Source of the DNA: Sphingomonadaceae bacterium | GTDB lineage: Bacteria > Pseudomonadota > Alphaproteobacteria > Sphingomonadales > Sphingomonadaceae | Length of the DNA: 64,000 bases | NCBI GenBank assembly: GCA_024236155.1 | Contig: JACKLA010000004.1 | Span: forward strand, 1-64,000 | Reading direction: 5' to 3' | Shown: positions 32,837 to 41,965 of the stretch, piece after piece | Layout of the letters: every line of letters starts with the position of its first letter | How positions within the stretch are numbered: position 1 is the stretch's first letter | The notes under the pieces: model-generated | What the model was told of the DNA's origin: nothing | The model's database searches: none | Seen by the model: only the letters and a program-made list of their open reading frames with translations | Translations under genes and position numbers: made by a program

Positions 32837-34993
32837 CTATTCGCCGTCGTCGCCCGTATCCGCCAGCTGTTGCATCAGGTAGACCCACTGCATTGCCTGC
32901 AGCATTGCGCGCTGTTCATTGTCGACACCGCCCGAATGGCCGCCCTTGGTTTCCTCGAAATAGAGGTAAGGCTGACCATTCGCCGCCATCCGCGCCGCCG
33001 CCTTGCGGCCATGGCTGGGATGGGTCCGGTCATCGGCGGTCGATGTGACATACATGATCCGCGCGAAGTCCTGATCCGCCGTCAGCTTCTGATAGGGTGA
33101 ATAGCCGTCGATCCAGGCCTTCTGTTCGGGGATGCGCGGATCGCCATATTCGCCGATCCACGAGGCACCGCGCCCGATCAGGTGATAGCGCAGCATGTCG
33201 AACAGCGGGATCTGCACGATCGCCGCGTTGAACAGGTCGGGACGCTGGGTGAAGGCGGTGCCGACCAGCAGCCCGCCCTGCGAGCCACCCTGGATGCCGA
33301 GGTGTTCTGGGCTGGTGAAACCGCGCGCGACCAGATCGTCACCGATGGCGATGAAATCGTCCCAGGTGCGCTGCTTGTTCTCGCGGATCGCGGTCTGGTG
33401 CCACTGCGGCCCGAATTCGCCCCCGCCGCGCATATTGCCGAGGACATAGGCCCCGCCACGCTCGAGCCACAGCTTGCCGGTCGAGCCGAGATATCCGGGC
33501 AGGCGCGGAACCTGGAAACCCCCGTAACCGGTCAGCAAGGTCGGCGTGCTGCCATCCATCACCATGCCCTTGGGCTTGACGATGAAGTAAGGGATCTTTG
33601 TCCCGTCCTTGCTGGTGGCTTCGTATTGTTCGATTTCCATGCCGCTGGCATCGAACCGTTCGGGGCTGTTCTTGACCACCTCCAGCGTGACGCCATCCTT
33701 GGCGTAATACCATGTTCCCGGTGAGAGGAAATCGGTCGAGGTGAACATGATCTCGTCGGTCTCGTCCGATGTGGTGGCGATGCCGACGGTGGCGTTTTCA
33801 GGCAGTGCGATCTGCTGGCTGACCCATTTGCCGCCTTCGTAATCGAACTTCAGAACCTTGCCGCGCACATTGTCGAGCAGGTTGACGTAAAGGCTGCTCT
33901 TGGTCGAACCGCCGCCGCGCTTGGTCTGGCGCTCACCCGGTGCCCACACCAGTGTCATCGGCACGCCGTTGGGATCGGCCTTCCACGCTTCGAGATCGGC
34001 GGCAACGATCGAGTCTGCCGGGAAGGTCACCCCGTCGCGGGTCCAGTCGACATCGGTCGAGAACAGGATTTGCCCGTCGATGATGCCATAGGGATTGGCC
34101 TTTTCCGGGATGTCCAGTCGCAGCCATGCGCCGTCTTTCTCGTAGAAATAGGCGCGCTCGTGAAACGAGAGCCCGCGATAGGCCATCCGGCCATGCACCT
34201 TGGCTTCACCGTCGCGCAGCAGGTAAGCGCCCGCCGAAACGTCGCTTTTCTCGCCGCGGAAAATCTCCGGCGCATCGTCCAGCGAAGTTCCGCGCTTCCA
34301 CAGCCGGGTGGTGAAGGGATAGAAGCTGTCGGTCACCGTGTCCGGGCCGAAATTGCGGCTGACCAGCAGTGTGTCGTGATCGACCCAGCTCGATCCGCCC
34401 TGGCTTTCGGGCAATTCGAATCCACTTTCGACGAAGCTCAGCGTTTCGAGATCGAACTCGCGCTCGACCCCGGCGTCCTTGCCGCCATCGGACAGCGATA
34501 CCATGCAGCGCGTCCCGTCAGGGGGCAGGCAGCTCATCCCCTGATAGACCCATTCCTTGCCCTCGGCAGCGGCCAGTGCGTCGACATCGAGGATGGTTTC
34601 CCATTGCGGGTTATCGGTGCGCCAGCTGTCCATCGTGGTGCGGCGCAGGATGCCCTTGGGGTTCGCCTCATCCTGCCAGAAATTGATCATGCCATAATGG
34701 GTGAAGCCGACCCCGGGCACACGGTCGTCGGCATTGTAGATTGCCAGCGCCTCGGCCTTGAGTTGCTCGAAGCGGGGATCGCTTTGCAGCGCGGCGATGG
34801 TTTTCTCGTTCTCGGCCCCGACCCATTCGAGCGCGCGATCGCTGCGGGTTTCCTCCAGCCAGATGAACGGATCGTTGGCGGCTTCCCATTCGGTGTCGGT
34901 CACGGTGTTCGAATCCTGTGCGGCAATCGGCGCAGCGGTGAGCGTGGCAAGCGCAAGGCCAACAGCCAGTGCGCGGGTGGATACGAGTTTCAT
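32837..34993 (-). CDS. Secreted prolyl-oligopeptidase family (S9) peptidase
   Basis: The 718-residue protein has a signal peptide (ALAVGLALATLTAAPIAAQ), an N-terminal beta-propeller region starting ANDPFIWLEETRSDRALEWV, and a C-terminal alpha/beta-hydrolase domain. The catalytic triad is Ser about 571 (GIQGGSQGGLLVG), Asp 655 (TADDRTHPSHGRK) and His 686 (KGGHSGG). These motifs are those of S9A prolyl oligopeptidases, which cut short proline-containing peptides, here probably in the periplasm. Family length is about 700. It is monocistronic and followed at some distance by the PilZ genes on the other strand. Confidence 0.93.
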   Translation of the reverse strand: MKLVSTRALAVGLALATLTAAPIAAQDSNTVTDTEWEAANDPFIWLEETRSDRALEWVGAENEKTIAALQSDPRFEQLKAEALAIYNADDRVPGVGFTHYGMINFWQDEANPKGILRRTTMDSWRTDNPQWETILDVDALAAAEGKEWVYQGMSCLPPDGTRCMVSLSDGGKDAGVEREFDLETLSFVESGFELPESQGGSSWVDHDTLLVSRNFGPDTVTDSFYPFTTRLWKRGTSLDDAPEIFRGEKSDVSAGAYLLRDGEAKVHGRMAYRGLSFHERAYFYEKDGAWLRLDIPEKANPYGIIDGQILFSTDVDWTRDGVTFPADSIVAADLEAWKADPNGVPMTLVWAPGERQTKRGGGSTKSSLYVNLLDNVRGKVLKFDYEGGKWVSQQIALPENATVGIATTSDETDEIMFTSTDFLSPGTWYYAKDGVTLEVVKNSPERFDASGMEIEQYEATSKDGTKIPYFIVKPKGMVMDGSTPTLLTGYGGFQVPRLPGYLGSTGKLWLERGGAYVLGNMRGGGEFGPQWHQTAIRENKQRTWDDFIAIGDDLVARGFTSPEHLGIQGGSQGGLLVGTAFTQRPDLFNAAIVQIPLFDMLRYHLIGRGASWIGEYGDPRIPEQKAWIDGYSPYQKLTADQDFARIMYVTSTADDRTHPSHGRKAAARMAANGQPYLYFEETKGGHSGGVDNEQRAMLQAMQWVYLMQQLADTGDDGE

Positions 34994-35119
34994 TGTGGCA
35001 TCCCCAATTCAGTCCGCCGGGCAGTCTGACAGTGGGGCGCGCAATGACAAGCCAATTCGGCGGCTCTGGTATGCGGTTGGTCGAAATGAAAAGGGCGGCC
35101 CGAAGGCCGCCCGTTTGCG

Positions 35120-35198
35120 AGGTGCGTTCCCGCGTAGGCGGGAACCTCAGGCATCGGAGTGCAGACCGACTGGAGCTCCTGCCTGCGCAGGGGCTCGG
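35120..35198. repeat. Paired palindromic repeat downstream of atpC
   Basis: GTTCCCGC-GTAG-GCGGGAAC (35126-35145) and GAGCTCCTGC-CTGC-GCAGGGGCTC (35173-35196) form two hairpins, the second imperfect. It lies just beyond the atpC stop at 35202 and may end the atp transcript. The remainder of 34994-35119 holds nothing I recognise. Confidence 0.85.
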
Positions 35199-35201
35199 GC
35201 A

Positions 35202-35459
35202 CTACCCCTCGACGTGCTCTGCAAGCACGGTCAGCCCGGCATCGCCGACTTCGGCGAAACCGCCGCGCACCTGAATTTCCTCCGGCTGCGCGCCTTCGGT
35301 CTTGTAGACCTGGACCACGCCGTCGCGGATGGTCGACATGAAGGGCGCGTGGCCCTCCAGCACGCCGAACTCGCCCTCGGCACCGGGGACGACCACCATG
35401 TGGACGTCTTCCGAGCGCACCTGGCGTTCCGGCGTGACGAGTTCGAAGTGCAGTGCCAT
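35202..35459 (-). CDS. atpC: F1 ATP synthase epsilon subunit
   Basis: AtpC is part of the central rotor stalk and inhibits ATP hydrolysis. The 85-residue protein has the N-terminal beta-sandwich domain only (LHFELVTPERQVRSEDVHMV, GEFGVLEGHAPFMSTIRDGV, IQVRGGFAEVGDAGLTVLAE). The C-terminal helical domain of longer epsilon subunits is missing, as in many alphaproteobacteria. It is the last gene of the atp operon. The ATG at 35457-35459 follows AGGAGAAAGAAACA. Confidence 0.95.
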   Translation of the reverse strand: MALHFELVTPERQVRSEDVHMVVVPGAEGEFGVLEGHAPFMSTIRDGVVQVYKTEGAQPEEIQVRGGFAEVGDAGLTVLAEHVEG

Positions 35460-35474
35460 TGTTTCTTTCTCCTA

Positions 35475-35596
35475 CCCCCTCCTCTTCAGGGGAGGGGCAA
35501 CGAGACTTGGCGTTGCACAGCAATGCCTAGTCGCAGTGGGGTGGGGCAGTTGCGGCTGACAGCCCCCACCCCAACCCCTCCCCTGAAGGGGAGGGG
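35475..35596. repeat. Inverted G/C-rich repeat between atpD and atpC
   Basis: CCCCTCCCC-TGAA-GGGGAGGGG (35575-35596) is a perfect 9-bp hairpin, and a related imperfect one lies at 35475-35497, with about 78 nt between. The 147-bp atpD-atpC gap is almost entirely this element. Confidence 0.85.
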
Positions 35597-35606
35597 CCAG
35601 AGTTGA

Positions 35607-37064
35607 TTACGCCTCTTCGGCCAGCTTCTTGGCCTTGGCGATAGCCTGGTCGATGCCGCCGACCATGTAGAAGGCAGCTTCCGGCAGGTGGTCGTATTCG
35701 CCTTCGACGACAGCCTTGAACGATGCGATCGTGTCTTCCAGCTGGACGAATTCGCCCGGGATATTGGTGAAGACTTCGGCGACGTGGAACGGCTGCGACA
35801 GGAAGCGCTGGATCTTGCGCGCACGAGCAACGATCAGCTTATCTTCTTCGCTCAGTTCGTCCATGCCGAGAATGGCGATGATGTCCTGCAGGCTCTTGTA
35901 CTTCTGCAGCGTTTCCTGGACCTTACGAGCGGTTTCGTAGTGTTCGGTGCCAACGACGCGCGGTTCGAGAACGCGGCTGGTCGAGTCGAGCGGGTCGACC
36001 GCCGGGTAGATGCCCAGCTCCGAAATCGCGCGGCTCAGCGTGGTCGTTGCGTCCAAGTGGGCGAACGAGGTTGCCGGTGCCGGGTCGGTAAGGTCGTCGG
36101 CAGGGACGTAGATCGCCTGCACCGAAGTGATCGAGCCCTTGGTGGTCGAGGTGATGCGTTCCTGCAGGTTACCCATGTCGGTCGACAGGGTCGGCTGGTA
36201 GCCCACGGCCGAAGGAATACGGCCGAGCAGTGCCGACACTTCCGAACCCGCCTGCGTGAAGCGGAAGATGTTGTCGACGAAGAACAGCACGTCCTGGCCT
36301 TCCTGGTCGCGGAAATATTCCGCCATGGTCAGGCCCGAGAGCGCAACGCGGGCACGCGCGCCGGGAGGCTCGTTCATCTGGCCGAACACGAGCGCAACCT
36401 TGGAGCCTTCGGGAGTGGCAACGCCGTTTTCGTCCTTCTTGATGACTTCAGCGTCGAGGAACTCGTGATAGAGGTCGTTACCTTCGCGGGTGCGCTCACC
36501 CACACCGGCGAACACCGACACACCACCGTGGCCCTTGGCGATGTTGTTGATCAGTTCCTGGATCAGCACGGTCTTGCCCACGCCAGCGCCGCCGAACAGG
36601 CCGATCTTGCCGCCCTTCGCGTAAGGCGCGAGCAGGTCGATCACCTTGATGCCGGTGACGAGGATGGCGGCTTCGGTCGACTGGTCGATGAAGGCCGGTG
36701 CCTCGGCATGGATCGGGGCAGTCTGCTCGGCACCGATGGGGCCAAGTTCGTCGATCGGCTGGCCGATGACATTCATGATGCGGCCGAGCGTCTTCGGGCC
36801 GACCGGCACCGAGATCTGCGCACCGGTGTTGGTCACTTCCTGGCCGCGGGTCAGGCCTTCGGTCGCGTCCATCGCGATGGTGCGGACAGTGTTCTCACCG
36901 AGGTGCTGCGCAACTTCGAGGACCAGCGTGTTGTCGCCGTTCTTCGTTTCGAGCGCGGTAAGAATTGCCGGCAGCTCGCCTTCGAAGGTCACGTCGACGA
37001 CAGCGCCGATGACCTGGCTGATGGTGCCGTTGGTGGTCTGGTTAAGGACTGGTGCGGTGGCCAT
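35607..37064 (-). CDS. atpD: F1 ATP synthase beta subunit
   Basis: The catalytic subunit of F1. The 485-residue protein has the P-loop GLFGGAGVGKTVLIQE, GVGERTREGNDLYHEF (the catalytic Glu region), VLFFVDNIFRFTQAGSEVSA (Walker B) and the hallmark IPSAVGYQPTLSTDMGNLQE. The ATG at 37062-37064 starts MATAPVLNQ; an upstream frame extends 12 residues but has no family match. It is separated from atpG by an unknown gene, which is not the usual atpGDC order. Confidence 0.99.
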   Translation of the reverse strand: MATAPVLNQTTNGTISQVIGAVVDVTFEGELPAILTALETKNGDNTLVLEVAQHLGENTVRTIAMDATEGLTRGQEVTNTGAQISVPVGPKTLGRIMNVIGQPIDELGPIGAEQTAPIHAEAPAFIDQSTEAAILVTGIKVIDLLAPYAKGGKIGLFGGAGVGKTVLIQELINNIAKGHGGVSVFAGVGERTREGNDLYHEFLDAEVIKKDENGVATPEGSKVALVFGQMNEPPGARARVALSGLTMAEYFRDQEGQDVLFFVDNIFRFTQAGSEVSALLGRIPSAVGYQPTLSTDMGNLQERITSTTKGSITSVQAIYVPADDLTDPAPATSFAHLDATTTLSRAISELGIYPAVDPLDSTSRVLEPRVVGTEHYETARKVQETLQKYKSLQDIIAILGMDELSEEDKLIVARARKIQRFLSQPFHVAEVFTNIPGEFVQLEDTIASFKAVVEGEYDHLPEAAFYMVGGIDQAIAKAKKLAEEA

Positions 37065-37096
37065 GTTCGTTTCCTTGTTGTGTGCGAGCGGACTGA

Positions 37097-37651
37097 TCAA
37101 AATTCTTCAATGTCGAGAAAGCGCCGGGTGACTACCGGATCAAAGCGGACTTTGGTGTCCTGTCGCCCGTCTCTTGTCAGAATGATGTCTTGACCGCTGT
37201 TGTTACGTATCACGCATAAATCATCGTTTGGGCATCGAACGCTTCTCGCGTTCTCAGAATATCCATCTCTAAGTGCTGCAAATGACCCGCGAAACACCAC
37301 GTTGATCTGGAGTTCTCCGACGTCGATCTCCGCGATCGAGTTACCGTGTATCCGTACACGGCCAAGGAGAGGACAAGCTTCGACGCTCGTGTAAGCGTAG
37401 TTCTGCGTCAGAGTTCCAACGAATGCTGCCGCAACATCGCGTTCACCGAAGGTGACATTGCAGTTCCTCACGTTGGCGTATCGCGCCCGCCAGAGAGCCG
37501 GGTAAATGATCTTGGTCCGGGCGTCCAGGCGACTTTCGATAGTCCCGACAAAAATGAGCTCATCGGGAGTCAAGCCGGTGAGGCGATTTGCATCGCCCGG
37601 CGAGGTAGTCGACGCTTGCAGGGCAAGCAGAGGTAACATCAGCCCGAGCAT
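37097..37651 (-). CDS. Exported protein of unknown function, inserted between atpG and atpD
   Basis: The 184-residue product has a signal-like N-terminus (MLGLMLPLLALQASTTSPGD), then VGTIESRLDARTKIIYPALW and several Cys (RNCNVTF, EACPLLGRVR, VRCPNDDLCVIRN), which could form disulfides in the periplasm. I recognise no family. It starts at an ATG overlapping the atpG stop (TGATG) and ends 33 nt before atpD, so it is embedded in the atp operon and probably cotranscribed. GC is about 52%, lower than the flanking atp genes, which suggests acquisition. Confidence 0.65.
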   Translation of the reverse strand: MLGLMLPLLALQASTTSPGDANRLTGLTPDELIFVGTIESRLDARTKIIYPALWRARYANVRNCNVTFGERDVAAAFVGTLTQNYAYTSVEACPLLGRVRIHGNSIAEIDVGELQINVVFRGSFAALRDGYSENARSVRCPNDDLCVIRNNSGQDIILTRDGRQDTKVRFDPVVTRRFLDIEEF

Positions 37652-38523
37652 CACAATGCCTCGGCACCCGCGATAATTTCAATCAGTTCGGTGGTGATCG
37701 CGGCCTGGCGGCTGCGGTTGTACTGGATCGTCAGCTTGTTGATCAGGTCGCCTGCGTTGCGCGTGGCGTTATCCATCGCGGTCATCGATGCGCCCTGTTC
37801 CGAAGCGGCGATTTCGAGCAGCGCGCCGAACACCTGCGTCTTGACGTAGCGCGGCAGCAGTTCGGCGAGGATTGCCTCTTCGTCGGGTTCGTATTCGACA
37901 ACGGCATCACCACCGGTCGCATCGCCTTCAGGCGCGGGGACGGGGATCAGCTGCGCGGTCGTCGGGTCCTGCACCAGCGCCGACTGGAAGGTCGGGTAGA
38001 CGAGATGCGCGACGTCGAACTTGCCTTCATCAAACATCGCGATCAGCTCGGCAGCGATGGCTTCGGCTTCCTCGAAACCGGGGTTCTTCACCACGCTGGT
38101 GTCGAACTGCTTGTCGATGCTGTTCGCATAGTCGCGCTTGATCGGCGCGCGGCCCTTCTTGCCGACGAGGTAGAAGGATACGTCCTTGCCCTCGGCAATC
38201 AGCTTCTTCGCCTGGAGCTTGGCTTCCTTGACGATGTTCGAGTTGAGACCGCCGCACAGCCCCTTGTCGGTGTTGACGACAACCAGCAGGTGGCGCTGGT
38301 TGCTGCCGTTACCGGCGAGAAGTTTCGGCGCACCGTCTCCACTCACCTTGCCGGCGAGCGAGGCCATGACGGCGCTCAGACGCTCGGCATAGGGGCGCGC
38401 GGCTTCGGCGGCAGCCTGTGCCTTGCGCAGCTTGGCCGCGGCGACCATCTGCTTGGCCTTGGTGATCTTCTGGGTCGACTTGACCGAGTTGATCCGACCT
38501 TTGAGTTCCTTGAGTGAAGCCAC
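37651..38523 (-). CDS. atpG: F1 ATP synthase gamma subunit
   Basis: The rotating shaft of F1. The 290-residue protein begins ASLKELKGRINSVKSTQKIT and ends with the conserved C-terminal helix (ASMTAMDNATRNAGDLINKL, TIQYNRSRQAAITTELIEII). The internal LCGGLNSNIVKEA motif is also typical. It lies downstream of atpA across a palindromic repeat. The ATG at 38521-38523 follows a GAGAACC-rich leader with a moderate ribosome binding site. Confidence 0.98.
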   Translation of the reverse strand: MASLKELKGRINSVKSTQKITKAKQMVAAAKLRKAQAAAEAARPYAERLSAVMASLAGKVSGDGAPKLLAGNGSNQRHLLVVVNTDKGLCGGLNSNIVKEAKLQAKKLIAEGKDVSFYLVGKKGRAPIKRDYANSIDKQFDTSVVKNPGFEEAEAIAAELIAMFDEGKFDVAHLVYPTFQSALVQDPTTAQLIPVPAPEGDATGGDAVVEYEPDEEAILAELLPRYVKTQVFGALLEIAASEQGASMTAMDNATRNAGDLINKLTIQYNRSRQAAITTELIEIIAGAEAL

Positions 38524-38547
38524 TCTGCCGGTTCTCCGTTTCCCTGT

Positions 38548-38622
38548 CTGTCATTCCCGCGAAGGCGGGAATCCATAGTCTAACTTTGGTCCCTGGATCC
38601 CCGCTTGCGCGGGGATGACAAG
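38548..38622. repeat. Two-hairpin palindromic repeat between atpA and atpG
   Basis: TTCCCGC-GAAG-GCGGGAA (38554-38571) and ATCCCCGC-TTGC-GCGGGGAT (38597-38616) are flanked by TGTCAT on one side and ATGACA on the other, so the whole unit is a large imperfect palindrome, like an enterobacterial BIME. It fills most of the 121-bp gap. Confidence 0.9.
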
Positions 38623-38644
38623 GTGGGGTTGCTAACTGCCTCTC

Positions 38645-40174
38645 TTACGCGAACTGCTTGGCGAAAGCGTCGAGTGCGGCCTTGGTCTTGTCAGCCACTT
38701 CGCCTTCGAACTTGCCGCTTTCTCGGATTTCCTTGAGCACGTCGGCGTGTTCGTTGCGCATGAAGCTGAGCATGGCAGCTTCATATTCGGTCACGCGATC
38801 GGTCGCGATCCCGTCGAGATAGCCATTGGTACCGGCATAGATCGACACGGTCTGCTCTTCGAACGGCATCGGCTGGAACTGCGGCTGCTTGAGCAGCTCG
38901 GTCAGGCGGGCACCGCGGTTGAGCAGCTTCTGCGTTGCAGCGTCGAGGTCTGAGCCGAACTGCGCGAAGGCGGCCATTTCACGGTACTGCGCGAGCTCGA
39001 GCTTGATCGAGCCCGAAACCTTCTTCATCGCCTTGGTCTGGGCGGCACCGCCCACACGGCTAACCGAGAGGCCGACGTTAATTGCCGGGCGCACACCCTG
39101 GTAGAACAGGTCGGTTTCGAGGAAGATCTGGCCGTCGGTGATCGAGATCACGTTGGTCGGGATATAGGCCGACACGTCGCCCGCCTGTGTTTCGATGATC
39201 GGCAGCGCGGTCAGCGAACCGCCGCCATTGTCGCCGTTCATCTTTGCCGCACGTTCGAGCAGGCGGCTGTGGAGATAGAACACGTCGCCCGGGTAAGCTT
39301 CGCGGCCCGGAGGACGACGCAGCAGCAGCGACATCTGGCGGTAAGCAACGGCCTGCTTGGAAAGGTCGTCATAGACGATCACGGCGTGCATGCCGTTGTC
39401 GCGGAAGAATTCGCCCATCGCGCAGCCGGTGTAAGGTGCGAGATACTGCAGCGGAGCAGGCTCCGAAGCGGTCGCGGCGACGACGATCGAATATTCCATC
39501 GCGCCGTTTTCTTCGAGCTGGCGCACGATCTGCGCGACGGTCGAACGCTTCTGGCCGACGGCGACATAGATGCAGTAGAGCTTCTTGCCTTCGTCATCGC
39601 CCGCATTGGCGGTCTTCTGGTTGATGAAAGTGTCGATCGCGACGGCGGTCTTGCCGGTCTGGCGGTCACCGATGATCAGTTCGCGCTGGCCACGGCCAAC
39701 AGGCACGAGGGCGTCGATCGCCTTGAGGCCTGACTGGACGGGTTCGGAAACCGATTCACGCGGGATGATGCCCGGAGCCTTCACTTCGACGCGCTCGCGC
39801 TTGACATCGGTCAGCGGGCCCTTGCCGTCGATCGGGTTGCCGAGTGCATCGACCACGCGGCCAAGCAGGCCCTTGCCGACGGGAACGTCGACGATGGTTT
39901 CGGTCCGCTTGACGCTGTCGCCTTCCTTGATTTCGGCGTCCGAGCCGAAGATCACGACGCCGACATTGTCGGCTTCGAGGTTGAGCGCCATGCCCTGAAC
40001 GCCATTGGCGAATTCGACCATTTCACCGGCCTGGACCTTGTCGAGGCCGTGGATGCGGGCGATGCCGTCACCGACCGACAGCACTTTGCCGACTTCGCTG
40101 ACCTGTGCTTCGGTGCCGAAACCGGCGATCTGGTCCTTGATGACCTTGGAGATTTCTGCGGCGCGGATTTCCAT
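38645..40174 (-). CDS. atpA: F1 ATP synthase alpha subunit
   Basis: The non-catalytic nucleotide-binding subunit. The 509-residue protein has RIHGLDKVQAGEMVEFANGV, the P-loop GDRQTGKTAVAIDTFINQK (residues about 169-188), LYCIYVAVGQKRSTVAQIVR, VIVYDDLSKQAVAYRQMSLL and the signature PPGREAYPGDVFYLHSRLLE. Length and motifs are entirely normal. The ATG at 40172-40174 starts MEIRAAEIS. It follows atpH by 23 nt. Confidence 0.99.
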   Translation of the reverse strand: MEIRAAEISKVIKDQIAGFGTEAQVSEVGKVLSVGDGIARIHGLDKVQAGEMVEFANGVQGMALNLEADNVGVVIFGSDAEIKEGDSVKRTETIVDVPVGKGLLGRVVDALGNPIDGKGPLTDVKRERVEVKAPGIIPRESVSEPVQSGLKAIDALVPVGRGQRELIIGDRQTGKTAVAIDTFINQKTANAGDDEGKKLYCIYVAVGQKRSTVAQIVRQLEENGAMEYSIVVAATASEPAPLQYLAPYTGCAMGEFFRDNGMHAVIVYDDLSKQAVAYRQMSLLLRRPPGREAYPGDVFYLHSRLLERAAKMNGDNGGGSLTALPIIETQAGDVSAYIPTNVISITDGQIFLETDLFYQGVRPAINVGLSVSRVGGAAQTKAMKKVSGSIKLELAQYREMAAFAQFGSDLDAATQKLLNRGARLTELLKQPQFQPMPFEEQTVSIYAGTNGYLDGIATDRVTEYEAAMLSFMRNEHADVLKEIRESGKFEGEVADKTKAALDAFAKQFA

Positions 40175-40197
40175 GTGCTTAGTCCTTTAGGCCTTCT

Positions 40198-40752
40198 TTA
40201 TGCCTTCATCGCCTGGGCGAGTGAATTCAAACGGGTGCGGATCGAACCGTCGATGCGCTTCGAGCCGATGGTTACGACGAGGCCGCCCAGCAAATCGGGG
40301 TCGACCTTGGAATGGAGCTTCACCGTGCGGCCTTCGCGCGCGGTCAGCTTGGTCTTGAGCGCATCGATCTGCGCGTCGGTCAGCGCGTGGGCGCTGGTGA
40401 CTTCGGCGGTCACTTCACCGCGCTGCGCAGCCGCAATGGCGCGGAAGGCGCGGATGATATCGCCGAGGTGGCCAAGGCGGCGGTTCTGCGCCAGCACGCC
40501 GAGGAAGTTCTTCGACAGTTCGCCCAGGCCCAGATGGGCGGCGACACCGGCAATCGCCGAACCCTGCGCCTTGCGGCTGAGTTCGGGATTGGTCGTGACT
40601 TCGCGCAGCTCGGCCGATTCGGCGAGCGCATTGGCCAGCGTGTCGAGGTCCGATTCGACAGCGGATACAGTTCCGGCTTCGCTCGCTAGATCGAACAAAG
40701 CCGAGGCATAACGCCCTGCCAGGCTAGCCTGAATACCGGCGGAAATCTCCAC
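40198..40752 (-). CDS. atpH: F1 ATP synthase delta subunit
   Basis: AtpH connects F1 to the peripheral stalk. The 184-residue protein has ASLAGRYASALFDLASEAGT at the N-terminus and the C-terminal signature segment KLHSKVDPDLLGGLVVTIGS with RIDGSIRTRLNSLAQAM. It is the first gene of atpHAG-x-DC. The Fo genes (atpI, atpB, atpE, atpF) are not in the window, in line with the split F1/Fo operons of alphaproteobacteria. The ATG at 40750-40752 follows GAGACGCGTG. Confidence 0.97.
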   Translation of the reverse strand: MEISAGIQASLAGRYASALFDLASEAGTVSAVESDLDTLANALAESAELREVTTNPELSRKAQGSAIAGVAAHLGLGELSKNFLGVLAQNRRLGHLGDIIRAFRAIAAAQRGEVTAEVTSAHALTDAQIDALKTKLTAREGRTVKLHSKVDPDLLGGLVVTIGSKRIDGSIRTRLNSLAQAMKA

Positions 40753-41133
40753 GCGTCTCTCGTCCTCTTGGGTCCGGAAAATAACGATGCATCAGCCTCG
40801 CCATAAAGGAGTGATCGAGTCACCCCGGCAAAGCTGGCGCGCGCCTAGCATCGGGTCCGGAGTATGGCAAGCCGAGTCCGGTGCAGATTTTGGAACAGGT
40901 GTTGCTGTAAGTTCTTTATGCGGTTGTGGGATCAAAAATGCCTCCGAACCATTTCAGTCTGCACGTCATCCCGGCGCAGGCCGGGATACATCGGACGCCG
41001 GTCGCCATCGAAAGGGTATCTGGGGCCCTGCCTTCGCAGGGGCGACGCTGAAACATCTGGAGGCAATGGCTGCCAATGGCGCGCTTGCGCAAAACCAGCA
41101 ACTCTCGCATGTTGCTACGCAGGGAGAGGGCCG
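40753..41133. other. Intergenic region holding the atp promoter zone and a palindromic repeat
   Basis: This 381-bp divergent gap must contain the promoters of the atp operon and of the dioxygenase gene. The only clear structure is a repeat at 40960-41052: ATCCCGGC-GCAG-GCCGGGAT (40968-40987) and CCCTGC-CTTC-GCAGGG (41026-41041). No confident -35/-10 pair or operator was found. Confidence 0.6.
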
Positions 41134-41961
41134 ATGCGTACAACACCAATGGCGCCCCAATGCGGCGTGGAGATTTCCGGGGTCCGGCTGGCGACATGCA
41201 ACGATGCCGAAATGCAGGCGATCAAGCAGGCGATATACGAACGTGGCGTGGCTGTGTTTCGCGATCAGGAATTCACGCCAGAGCAGCATATAGACTTCGC
41301 CCATCGCTGGGGCGGTATCGACATCAACAATTATTTCCCGCTGCAGGATGAGTATCCGGAAATCGCTATCGTGCGCAAAGCCGCCGACCAGCAGACCAAT
41401 ATCGGCGGGGCTTGGCACACCGACCATTCCTATGACCAGATACCCGCAATGGGCTCGATCCTCGTCGCGCGGCTGTTGCCGCCCGAGGGCGGGGACACGC
41501 TGTTCGCGCATATGGGTGCGGCCTATGACAATTTGCCCGACGAGTTGAAGGCAGAGATAGAGGGGCTGGAGGCGTTCCACACAGCCGACCATGTATATAA
41601 GGCCGATGGCCTCTATGCGCAGACCGATATGGGCAGGGATCTGCGCGGGCAGGACATGAAGACCGGCGCAGTCCACCCGGTGGTGATCCGCCACCCGGTG
41701 ACGGGGCGCAAGCTGCTCTATGTCAACAGCGCCTTCACCATCCATTTCGTCGGCCAGACGCGCGAGGAAAGCCTGCCTCTCCTGCGCAGGCTATTCGATG
41801 CTGCCGTGGGAGAGGACAACCAGTGCCGCGTCGAATGGCGTCCCGGCACGGTGGCAATCTGGGATAACCGCACGACCTGGCACAACGCGTTGAACGATTA
41901 TCAGGGCCACGCCCGCGAGATGCATCGTATCACGCTAAGCGGGGAAGCACTGGCGGCTTAG
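41134..41961 (+). CDS. TauD/TfdA-family Fe(II)/2-oxoglutarate dioxygenase
   Basis: The 275-residue product has the iron facial triad: H-x-D in GGAWHTDHSYDQIPAMGSI and a distal His in TVAIWDNRTTWHNALND, followed by the 2-oxoglutarate-binding Arg (HRITLSG). The N-terminal CGVEISGVRLA and AIYERGVAVFRDQEFTPEQ are typical of TauD/TfdA enzymes, which oxidise taurine, 2,4-D and related compounds. No taurine transporter is nearby, so the substrate is open. The ATG at 41134 follows AGGGAGAGGG; the upstream frame continuation to 40864 reads through the repeat and is not used. Confidence 0.9.
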   Translation: MRTTPMAPQCGVEISGVRLATCNDAEMQAIKQAIYERGVAVFRDQEFTPEQHIDFAHRWGGIDINNYFPLQDEYPEIAIVRKAADQQTNIGGAWHTDHSYDQIPAMGSILVARLLPPEGGDTLFAHMGAAYDNLPDELKAEIEGLEAFHTADHVYKADGLYAQTDMGRDLRGQDMKTGAVHPVVIRHPVTGRKLLYVNSAFTIHFVGQTREESLPLLRRLFDAAVGEDNQCRVEWRPGTVAIWDNRTTWHNALNDYQGHAREMHRITLSGEALAA

Positions 41962-41965
41962 GGCC

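Noticed and set aside
35688..37193. An open frame on + opposite atpD
   Set aside because: Antisense to a highly conserved gene; no family match.
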